From: Gammaproteobacteria bacterium
GTDB taxonomy: Bacteria > Pseudomonadota > Gammaproteobacteria > Pseudomonadales > Azotimanducaceae
Assembly: GCA_026705345.1 (NCBI GenBank)
Contig: JAPPAV010000035.1
Location: forward strand, 1 to 64,000
DNA length: 64,000 nucleotides
Direction: 5' to 3'
Shown: positions 25,992-33,266 of the stretch, in pieces
How the letters are laid out: each line of letters opens with the position of its first letter
Numbering within the stretch: the first letter of the stretch is position 1
Notes under the pieces: generated by a model
Databases searched by the model: none
What the model was told of the DNA's origin: nothing
What the model saw: the letters and a program-made list of their open reading frames with translations, nothing else
Translations under genes and position numbers: made by a program

Positions 25992-27209
25992 ATGGGCATC
26001 GAAATACGCCAAGCGACCGCCGAAGAGATGGCGGAGTTCGGGATCCTCGGCGGGTACGTCTACGGGGGCGCCTTCGGGGACGGTCCCGACAACCTCATCG
26101 CCAGGGTGACCCGCCCGGAGTGGACGTTGTGCGCGTTCGACGACGGCAAGCTGGCGACGACCTTCTCGACCCTCCCTTTCACCATGCGCGCCAACGGGAC
26201 GGCCATGCCGCTGGCCGGCGTTTCCACGGTCGGCACCCAGCCCGAGTATCGCCGGCGGGGACTGGTGCGCCGAATCCACACCGAAGCCCTCGCCCGGATG
26301 CGCGACGCGGGACAACCGGTGGCCGCGCTATGGGCCTCCCAAGCCGCGATCTATCAACGCTACGGCTACGCGATGACAACGCTACGTCGCCACTACGCAG
26401 TGGATACCGCCGACATCCGATTCCACGACGGCAACGGCGGTAGCGGCCGCGTCGAGCGGGTCGACGCCGATGCCGGCTACGACATCATCAAGGCGATATA
26501 CATTGAGTACATCGCGGAGCGGACCTGCTACATCCACCGTGCCAAGGACCTGTGGCTCAACAACGTCCTCGAACCGGTGAACGACGACGGCCCGCTCTGG
26601 ATCGCGGTTTGCCATGCCGAAAGCGGACGGGCTGTGGGCTACGTGGTCTATACGCTCCGTGCCAGCAAGGTGGACCACGCCTCCCGAGACCAGGAGCTCA
26701 AGATTCGCGAGCTCGTCTGGCTCGACCAAGATGCCTACCGCTCCCTATGGAGCTTCGTGGCGAGCCACGATCTCGTTGGCCGGGTCGCGTGGAGCAGCGC
26801 GCCGGCGGACGATCCCGCGTTCGAGTTCTTCCTCGAGCCCCGGTTGCTCCATGCCCGCGACCAGGAAGGTGCCTGGTTCCGCATCGTCGACGCACCCAAG
26901 GCCCTCGCCGGGCGCGGCTACGACATCACTGCCGACATCGCCATCGGCATCGAGCCCGACCCGCTAACGCCCTGGAACGACGGGGTGTGGCGGCTCGAGA
27001 CCAGCATCGAAGGAGCACATGCACGTCCCGCCAACGTGACGCCCGACATCCGTCTTACCGCCAAGACGTTGACGTCGTTGTTCACCGGCTTCCGCTCCGC
27101 CACGGAGCTTGCCAACTGGGGGCTCCTCGACGGCGACCGGGACGCGGTGGTTCGGGCCGACACGACGTTCCGCACGCGTCATGCGCCGCATTGCCCGGAT
27201 CACTTCTAG
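25992..27209 (+). CDS. Eis-like GNAT N-acetyltransferase
   Basis: A 405-residue protein with the layout of the Eis group: an N-terminal GNAT domain, a second GNAT-like region and an SCP2-like C-terminal domain. VSTVGTQPEYRRRGLVRRI near residue 76 is the acetyl-CoA loop (R-R-G), and AIYQRYGYAMT follows near 118. The C-terminal LTALTSLFTGFRSA-like stretch near 355 is typical of this group. Eis proteins acetylate amines, including aminoglycosides and other proteins. The start ATG at 25992 follows the dioxygenase gene closely. No resistance role can be claimed. Confidence 0.8.
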   Translation: MGIEIRQATAEEMAEFGILGGYVYGGAFGDGPDNLIARVTRPEWTLCAFDDGKLATTFSTLPFTMRANGTAMPLAGVSTVGTQPEYRRRGLVRRIHTEALARMRDAGQPVAALWASQAAIYQRYGYAMTTLRRHYAVDTADIRFHDGNGGSGRVERVDADAGYDIIKAIYIEYIAERTCYIHRAKDLWLNNVLEPVNDDGPLWIAVCHAESGRAVGYVVYTLRASKVDHASRDQELKIRELVWLDQDAYRSLWSFVASHDLVGRVAWSSAPADDPAFEFFLEPRLLHARDQEGAWFRIVDAPKALAGRGYDITADIAIGIEPDPLTPWNDGVWRLETSIEGAHARPANVTPDIRLTAKTLTSLFTGFRSATELANWGLLDGDRDAVVRADTTFRTRHAPHCPDHF

Positions 27210-27233
27210 CCGGCAGCAGCCCCAAGGACGAGA

Positions 27234-27953
27234 GTGGACGCCCGCGCGCTCAAACACCACTACGAGTCGGAACTCGAAGCCAGGTCCCGTCCCGGGGGCG
27301 GTGACGCCCGCCACGGTCGGCGGATGTTCCGCGCGATGCTGAAAGCGGTGCGGAACCTGCCGCCCTGCCAAGTGCACAACCCCGGGTCGTCATGGGTCTG
27401 GTCGGACCTGCATCTCGGCCACGACAACATCATCCGCTACGCGAACCGGCCCTTCGCCGATGCCGCGCAAATGGACGCGAACCTCTATGACAACTGGGAG
27501 GCGACGGTCGGCGGCGACGACGACCTGGTGTTCGTCGGCGACGTGGCCATGCGCCGTGCCGTCGGTCCGCATACCTGGCAGCAGATCCGAGACGCACCAG
27601 GCGCGAACAAGCACCTTGTTATCGGCAACCACGATCTGACCGGATCGGGACGGCTCCGCATAGACGGATTCGACGCGGTCGGTGCGGTGATGTTCGTCGA
27701 CGGCGATCCGCCGCTGGTATTCACGCACATCCCGCTGACCGACGTACCGGTGGGATGCGTCAATGTTCATGGCCACACGCACGACGAGCCACCGAGGACT
27801 ACGCCGCATATCAACGTCTCGGTGGAGCAGCTCGACTACCGACCGGTGGCGTTGCCACGGCTTCGAAGGCTGGCTCGGTGGTTGGTTGCGGGACGCTACC
27901 CGGACGGTGCGACGACGCTGGAGCGGATCGACGCCATCGAGTCCGATCAGTAG
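27234..27953 (+). CDS. Calcineurin-like metallophosphoesterase
   Basis: A 239-residue protein with the metallophosphoesterase motifs in order: WSDLHLGHDNII near residue 56, FVGDVAM near 99, IGNHDLT near 131 and HGHTHDE near 180. These bind two metal ions and hydrolyse phosphoester bonds. The short spacing resembles small phage- or bacterial-type phosphoesterases. The start is a GTG at 27234. The last 7 bases overlap the end of arfB on the opposite strand. The substrate is unknown. Confidence 0.88.
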   Translation: MDARALKHHYESELEARSRPGGGDARHGRRMFRAMLKAVRNLPPCQVHNPGSSWVWSDLHLGHDNIIRYANRPFADAAQMDANLYDNWEATVGGDDDLVFVGDVAMRRAVGPHTWQQIRDAPGANKHLVIGNHDLTGSGRLRIDGFDAVGAVMFVDGDPPLVFTHIPLTDVPVGCVNVHGHTHDEPPRTTPHINVSVEQLDYRPVALPRLRRLARWLVAGRYPDGATTLERIDAIESDQ

Positions 27954-28366
27954 TCGTCAGGGGGCTTGCGCTGTCTCTTGACCTCGCCTCGGTGCCGCTT
28001 GTCCGCGCGCCGCCGGGCCTTCTGAGAGGCCGAAACCTTGGTGGCGACGCGTGGCTTCGGGGGTACGCGCGCAGCTTCGATCAGCGCACCGAGACGTTCG
28101 AGCGCTTCGGCCCGGTTGCGGGCCTGGGTGCGCTGGTTCTCGGCGACGATCAATACCTCTCCCGCAGTGGTCAAGCGACTCCCGGCCAGGCGTTCCAGGC
28201 GCCGGCGAACCCCTTGCTCGAGACCCGCCGAGTCGAGGTCCAGACGGCACTCCGCCGCCGTGGCGACCTTGTTGACGTTCTGCCCACCGGGACCCGAGGC
28301 ACGCACGAAACTCCAAGTCAGCGCGGACTCCGGAATCGCGACACCCCCTATCTGAATGGTTGCCAT
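27947..28366 (-). CDS. arfB: Peptide release factor-like ribosome rescue protein ArfB
   Basis: A 139-residue protein with the release-factor GGQ motif in RASGPGGQNVNKVAT near residue 28 and a basic C-terminal tail (KARRRADKRHRGEVKRQRK), which in ArfB (YaeJ) enters the empty mRNA channel of stalled ribosomes. It hydrolyses peptidyl-tRNA on non-stop complexes. There is no codon-recognition domain. The length matches E. coli ArfB. It converges with the phosphoesterase gene. Confidence 0.93.
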   Translation of the reverse strand: MATIQIGGVAIPESALTWSFVRASGPGGQNVNKVATAAECRLDLDSAGLEQGVRRRLERLAGSRLTTAGEVLIVAENQRTQARNRAEALERLGALIEAARVPPKPRVATKVSASQKARRRADKRHRGEVKRQRKPPDDY

Positions 28367-28457
28367 TGTGTGACTCTCTCACATATAAACCGAATTGCCA
28401 GCGGAACTAGCTTCGCTTGCAATCCTCCAACGAACAGTGGACGGGTACCGCGTATTC

Positions 28458-29357
28458 ATGACCCCAGGCATTAGGCGTCTCGCCCGCGCCGGTTCGCTGG
28501 CGTGCATCGGTCTCGTTGGCACCGCGAATGTCGTGACCGCAGAGACGATCTTCGACGTGCCGCTGATGCGGGGCGCGGACCATCCGACCCAGCAGGGGTT
28601 CGTCCGGATCACGGCGGTCGAGTCCGGAACCATATCGATCCAAGCCTGGAGCGATGCTGGTGACGCTGAATCCACGTCATTGTCCGTGGTGGGCGGCAGA
28701 ACCTACCACTTCAACTCCAACGACCTCGAAATGGGCAACCGCGACAAGGGGATCTTCCCCGGCATCGGCACCGGTTTCGGCGACTCGTACGTCCAACTCA
28801 GCGCCGACTTCGAGTTCGTCGCCACGTCCTACATGCGAACGGGGGACGGCTTCCTCACTGCCATGGGGAACACGCTCGTTCCCACCGACGGCGAGTCGTT
28901 CGGAACCGCCTGCGTCTACGAAGCGACGATCTTCAATCCGGCCTCGAACACCAACCAGGTGAGCAGCCTGCGCATCATCGAACGGGGCGGCAGGCTCGCC
29001 GAGGTGAGCATCTACGGCATCGACGACGACGGCGTCACGTACGGCCCCGTGGGACTCGAAGTTCTCGCGAACCACGCCCGCACGGTCACGTCCCAGCAAC
29101 TGGAACACGGCGATCCCGACCTCGTCGGCATGCTGGCGGATGGCAAGGGCAAGTGGCGCCTCGCCATCGCAACCGACGGCGAGATCGTGGTCATGAATCT
29201 CCTGGAGTCGCCGACCAACCATCTCACCAACCTAGGGCCGGTGGTCTTGTCGGCATCGAGCGACGGCGACGATCTCGACATCCCGCAGGGATGCGCCGGC
29301 GCGCCGCCACACCGCTTGGTCGCCCGGCCCGCGCCACCCGCCGGCAACGTTCGCTAA
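28458..29357 (+). CDS. Secreted protein of unknown function
   Basis: A 299-residue protein with a Sec-type signal (RRLARAGSLACIGLVGTANVVTAE). The mature part is beta-rich, with short repeated patterns such as GFVRITAVESGTISIQAWSDAG and GPVVLSASSDGDD, and no catalytic motif that I recognise. The start ATG at 28458 was preferred because the signal peptide begins there; an upstream GTG/ATG would add 21 residues. It precedes a second small secreted protein and a lipoprotein subtilase on the same strand, so the three could be one exported unit. Confidence 0.65.
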   Translation: MTPGIRRLARAGSLACIGLVGTANVVTAETIFDVPLMRGADHPTQQGFVRITAVESGTISIQAWSDAGDAESTSLSVVGGRTYHFNSNDLEMGNRDKGIFPGIGTGFGDSYVQLSADFEFVATSYMRTGDGFLTAMGNTLVPTDGESFGTACVYEATIFNPASNTNQVSSLRIIERGGRLAEVSIYGIDDDGVTYGPVGLEVLANHARTVTSQQLEHGDPDLVGMLADGKGKWRLAIATDGEIVVMNLLESPTNHLTNLGPVVLSASSDGDDLDIPQGCAGAPPHRLVARPAPPAGNVR

Positions 29358-29368
29358 GGGGTTGTTCA

Positions 29369-29902
29369 ATGTCCGCGAAGAAGCTTGCCGCCGTTACGAC
29401 CCTTGTCCTGCTCCCCATGTGGGGCAATGCCCAGGAGCAACGCACCGAACCGGTGTCCGTCGATACCGACCGGGGTCCCTTGGTGGCATTGCCGCGGCTG
29501 GACACTATGATCGCGGGGTCGGTGGTCGTCGACGACGTACGCTTCGAGATTTCCGTCGAAGGGGGGTTCCGCGTATGCCGGGCCCACCAGGAAAGCCAAA
29601 CCCGCACGCTCTACGAGGCGGTCGATGGTCGACCCGGACGCTACGCCTACGATCCCGTGAAAAGACGATTCGAACGGGTGTCGGCGACCTTGCGGGTGCG
29701 TCTTGCCGACGCCGAACGTCTCGACGAGGTCGTCGCCTCGACCGGGGCGTTACGGGGCAAGAACTACCCGGCCCTCGGATGGGCATTGCTGCGGCTGCGA
29801 CCCGAACAGGATCCCGCCGCCGTTGCGCGCTCGTTGCTGGACGGCCCCCTAGTCGTCAGTGCGGAATTGATCGTTGAGGGACCCATTCGTGTTCCGCAGT
29901 AG
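29369..29902 (+). CDS. Secreted protein, possible subtilase propeptide-like partner
   Basis: A 177-residue protein with a signal peptide (LAAVTTLVLLPMWGNAQ). The C-terminal part, GKNYPALGWALLRLRPEQDPAAVARSLLDGPLVVSAE, resembles the end of inhibitor-type propeptides of subtilases, which are small alpha/beta domains. The following gene encodes a subtilase that lacks an obvious propeptide of its own, so this could act in trans as a chaperone or inhibitor. That is inference from position and a weak pattern. I know no named family for the protein. Confidence 0.5.
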   Translation: MSAKKLAAVTTLVLLPMWGNAQEQRTEPVSVDTDRGPLVALPRLDTMIAGSVVVDDVRFEISVEGGFRVCRAHQESQTRTLYEAVDGRPGRYAYDPVKRRFERVSATLRVRLADAERLDEVVASTGALRGKNYPALGWALLRLRPEQDPAAVARSLLDGPLVVSAELIVEGPIRVPQ

Positions 29903-29953
29903 ACCGAGCAGTCCGGCCGAGGCACCCGTTCCCGCAAGAGAGATCCGGCGCGA

Positions 29954-32020
29954 ATGATCACTTCCCTGCTCTGTCTGGTTCTCGCCGTGGGCTGCGGTCC
30001 CGACGCAAAGCAGTCGATCGCACCCGATCTCCTGGTGTTCGCGGGCGACGCCCCCATTCACTCAGATCGCATCGAACTGCCGGTCACCATTCTCAACTGG
30101 GGAGCCGCACCCTCCTCGGCTACCCAGCTGTTGGTGTACATCAACGAACGACCCAATTGGAGTGGCTCGAGCACGAGAACTCTTCTCAACCGCGCTGTTC
30201 CAGCACTGGACTCCAAGTCCTCCACGACCGTGACGGTCGAGATCGAGCTCGATGAACTCGAACCGGACAGCGACCACTACTTGCTGCTTCAGGTCGGCAG
30301 CGTCGACGGGGAACTCAACCCGAACAACTGGGATGTCTCGGGTTTTTCCTTGAACGAGGACAGGCAGGTGGTCATGAACTGCGACTCAGCGGCACCCCAC
30401 ATCGGTAGCGAAGGTGCAACCGATCCCCTATTCGACGAGCAGTGGCATCTCAACAACACGGGCCAACAACGCTATACGACGGTTGCCGGCACGCCGGGCG
30501 AGGACCTCGGCATGTCGAACGTACTGTCGTCCGGGACTCCCACCGGCGACGGCATTCGAATCGCCATCGTGGACACCGGCATGGAAACCTGCCACCCCGA
30601 CCTGGCCGGCAACGTCGAAGACGGTGCCTCCTACAACTTCAACGCGAACGAATGGCACAACTCGGATTCGACGGAACCGTATCTTCCCTGGGCCATGGGC
30701 GACCACGGCACGTCCGTGGCGGGAACCGCGGCGGCCGCGGCCCACAACGGCACCGGTGGACGTGGCGTCGCGCCAAACGCGATTCTGCGCGGCTACAACA
30801 TGCTTGCCGCGGTCGAGTCCGAGGGCACCTATTTCGATTCCCTCGGGGGTAGCCAGGAGGAACCGGACTCCAGCCTCGTAGACATCTTCAACATGAGCTT
30901 CGGCACCCTGGGTGGTGAATTCGGCGTCGACCCCAACGAGACGCGACTGTTTCAGAACGGCGTCACCACGCTCCGCGACGGCCGGGGTGCCGTCTACGTC
31001 AAGTCCGCCGGCAATGCGTTCAACTCCTGCCGGTCGATGCGCCGACCCGCCAACACCCGTATCGGCTGCAGCAGTTCCAACAGCTCCTCGTCCCACCAGT
31101 CTCCCTACCTCCTCATGGTCGGCGCTTTCGACGCCCAGGGAACCCGCGCTAGCTACTCTTCGGCCGGCTCCAATCTGTGGATCAGCGCCCCGGCCGGGGA
31201 GTTCGGCTCCACCTACGGCGCCATCATCACCGCGGATCAGGTGGGCTCAAACCGGGGCTACGACCTGCTCGGGAACCGCGGGGTCGGGTTGGACGCCGTG
31301 AACAATCCCCACGGCAACTACGTGAGCACTTTCAACGGCACGTCCGCCGCCGCCCCGAACGCCAGCGGCGCCATCGCTCTGTTCCTGGAAACCGAACCCG
31401 AGCTCACCTGGCGCGACGTCAAGTACCTACTCGCCAAGACCGCCCGACAGATCGATGCCGGCATCGAACAGGTGCAATACCTGGTCGGCGGCACGGTCTA
31501 CGTCGCGCAGCTGCCCTGGACAACGAATGCCGCAGGGTATCGTTTCCACAATTGGTACGGCTTCGGCGCGGTCGCCGTCGACGAAGCCCTGGCACTCGTC
31601 GAATCGCACGACCCGGATAGCCTAGGCGCGTTCGTCCAGACCGGGCCTTTCGAACAAGCCGATGCCGTGTCGATTCCCGACAACGACGGCACGGGCGTCA
31701 GTCAGATGCTCACCGTCGAGAGCCTCGCCGACGACGCCGACATCGAGGCCGTCACCCTGCACGTTGACATCACCCACCCGCAGACCAACGATCTCGGCAT
31801 CCACCTCACTTCCCCCTCGGGAACCGAGAGCATCCTGAATCCGATCTTCAACGATGCCCTGGCGGGCAATGCCGACCTCAACTGGAACCTCTTGAGCAAT
31901 GCCTTCTACGGCGAGTCGCCCAACGGCGTCTGGATCCTCCGGGTCGTCGACGCCGCGGCGGGAGACGCGGGAACTCTTAACGAGTGGAGCCTCACGTTCG
32001 CTCTGGGAACCCACCCTTGA
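29954..32020 (+). CDS. Lipoprotein subtilase with CARDB-like N-terminus and P domain
   Basis: A 688-residue serine protease. The signal ends in LAVGC (lipobox). Residues of about 25-110 look like a CARDB adhesion-like domain. The S8 catalytic triad is complete: Asp in IAIVDTGM near residue 212, His in GDHGTSVAG near 252 and Ser in NGTSAAAPNASG near 462. The last 130 residues form a P/Homo B domain (DLGIHLTSPSGTESIL), as in kexin and furin-like proteases of bacteria. It probably acts at the cell surface or in the periplasm on secreted proteins. No clear N-terminal propeptide is present; the upstream small secreted protein may substitute for it. Confidence 0.88.
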   Translation: MITSLLCLVLAVGCGPDAKQSIAPDLLVFAGDAPIHSDRIELPVTILNWGAAPSSATQLLVYINERPNWSGSSTRTLLNRAVPALDSKSSTTVTVEIELDELEPDSDHYLLLQVGSVDGELNPNNWDVSGFSLNEDRQVVMNCDSAAPHIGSEGATDPLFDEQWHLNNTGQQRYTTVAGTPGEDLGMSNVLSSGTPTGDGIRIAIVDTGMETCHPDLAGNVEDGASYNFNANEWHNSDSTEPYLPWAMGDHGTSVAGTAAAAAHNGTGGRGVAPNAILRGYNMLAAVESEGTYFDSLGGSQEEPDSSLVDIFNMSFGTLGGEFGVDPNETRLFQNGVTTLRDGRGAVYVKSAGNAFNSCRSMRRPANTRIGCSSSNSSSSHQSPYLLMVGAFDAQGTRASYSSAGSNLWISAPAGEFGSTYGAIITADQVGSNRGYDLLGNRGVGLDAVNNPHGNYVSTFNGTSAAAPNASGAIALFLETEPELTWRDVKYLLAKTARQIDAGIEQVQYLVGGTVYVAQLPWTTNAAGYRFHNWYGFGAVAVDEALALVESHDPDSLGAFVQTGPFEQADAVSIPDNDGTGVSQMLTVESLADDADIEAVTLHVDITHPQTNDLGIHLTSPSGTESILNPIFNDALAGNADLNWNLLSNAFYGESPNGVWILRVVDAAAGDAGTLNEWSLTFALGTHP

Positions 32021-32074
32021 GTTGAGGTGTAAACGCCAGGCCGTTGGGGTTAGTCTGGGGCAAAGGGCGAACCC

Positions 32075-32830
32075 ATGCTTAGCGCCGACGATATCGAGCA
32101 CTACCACGCCGACGGATACGTCATCCCGGACTTCCGGCTGGAGGACGCCGTACTCGAGGACATTCGAGCCAGTCACGAGAGACTGCTCGCAAAACACCCG
32201 GAGTTCTCGGACTACTGTCCGGCCGTGCTCGCCTTCGACACGGGGTTCCTAAACATCGCCCGGATCCCCGCTGTTCTCGACATGGTTGAGCAGCTGATCG
32301 GCCCGGACTTCGCGTTGTGGAACTCGAGCTTCTTCGCCAAGCCCGCCCGCATCGGCACCAAGACGCCTTGGCATCAGGATGGCGAGTATTGGCCCATCCG
32401 GCCGCTGGCCACCTGCTCGGTGTGGATTGCCGTCGACGCGGCCACGACGGAGAACGGCTGTCTGCGCGTGATCCCGGGATCGCACCGGCGTCGCGAACTC
32501 GGACAACACGACTTCAACGGCGCCGAGGGGTTGAGCCTGCCGCTGGAACTCCGCGCCGGCGAGTTCGACGAGACCACCGCCCGGGACATCGTGCTCGAAG
32601 CGGGCCAGATTTCGCTGCACGACATCTTCATGGTTCACGGCTCGGAACCCAACCGTTCCGACAAACCCCGGCGTGGCATGACGCTGCGCTACATGCCGAC
32701 GACGTCGGTGTATCGACGCGACCTCGCCGACGCTCGACGGGGCGGTCCGCTCGCCATGTCGGAGCGTACCCTCTACCTCATGCGGGGGACCGACCGGTCG
32801 GGAGAGAATGACTTCCGCGTGCGTTCCTGA
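32075..32830 (+). CDS. Phytanoyl-CoA dioxygenase family protein
   Basis: A 251-residue compact PhyH protein. PWHQDGEYWPI near residue 100 has the His-x-Asp iron pair, the distal histidine lies in FMVHGSEPN near 188 and the arginine in RRGMTLRYMPT binds 2-oxoglutarate. It resembles the small PhyH enzymes that hydroxylate amino acids or related small molecules. It follows the subtilase gene after 54 bases and is convergent with a small lipoprotein gene. The substrate is unknown. Confidence 0.88.
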   Translation: MLSADDIEHYHADGYVIPDFRLEDAVLEDIRASHERLLAKHPEFSDYCPAVLAFDTGFLNIARIPAVLDMVEQLIGPDFALWNSSFFAKPARIGTKTPWHQDGEYWPIRPLATCSVWIAVDAATTENGCLRVIPGSHRRRELGQHDFNGAEGLSLPLELRAGEFDETTARDIVLEAGQISLHDIFMVHGSEPNRSDKPRRGMTLRYMPTTSVYRRDLADARRGGPLAMSERTLYLMRGTDRSGENDFRVRS

Positions 32831-32833
32831 CCG

Positions 32834-33127
32834 TTACAGGATCCTGGGTTCGACCATCACGGGGCACCGCCGGCTCATCTCCCGGACAAGGGCGTCGGAC
32901 TCTCGGCGAAGCTGGCGGCGCACCGCGTGCTGACGCTGAGCACCCTGGGCATGCTTAGCAACCTCCGCCATGGCCTGCTTGACCTTCTCGTCGAAGGCCG
33001 CGAGGTGGCCCATCAACTCGTCGCAGGACATGGTTCCATAGTCGTCCGGACGTTGACCTTGGAAGTGGTTCATGCAGGCCGCCAACGCGACCACGCAAAC
33101 GGCACTGACTAGGACTCTGTACCTCAT
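32834..33127 (-). CDS. Small lipoprotein
   Basis: A 97-residue lipoprotein. The signal with lipobox VVALAAC (Cys19) is followed by a short charged, mostly helical domain with two further cysteines (SCDEL, RRCPV), which might pair in the periplasm. The start is ATG at 33127, the first Met before the signal. No family is known to me. Its upstream region contains the paired repeats C and D. Confidence 0.6.
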   Translation of the reverse strand: MRYRVLVSAVCVVALAACMNHFQGQRPDDYGTMSCDELMGHLAAFDEKVKQAMAEVAKHAQGAQRQHAVRRQLRRESDALVREMSRRCPVMVEPRIL

Positions 33128-33133
33128 CGACGC

Positions 33134-33158
33134 GTAGGGGACGGGCTTGTCCCGTCCC
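33134..33158. repeat. Dispersed palindromic repeat, copy C
   Basis: GTAGGGGACGGGCTTG followed by TCCCGTCCC, identical in core to copy A except at the loop. It lies seven bases upstream of the small lipoprotein start. Confidence 0.7.
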
Positions 33159-33197
33159 GTGTTCCTGTGTCGCAAAGGGAGCTTGGGAACCGCATGC

Positions 33198-33222
33198 GGG
33201 CGGGAACAAGCCCCGCCCCTAC
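33198..33222. repeat. Dispersed palindromic repeat, copy D (inverted)
   Basis: GGGCGGGAACAAGCCCCGCCCCTAC, a diverged copy in the opposite orientation to copy C. The C-D pair, about 90 bases in all, lies in the divergent gap between the small lipoprotein and the 3' end of the vWA gene, a BIME-like arrangement. Confidence 0.6.
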
Positions 33223-33266
33223 GAGCCTGCATCTAGCGGAGCACGCATGCGGCGGCGCACCAGGCG

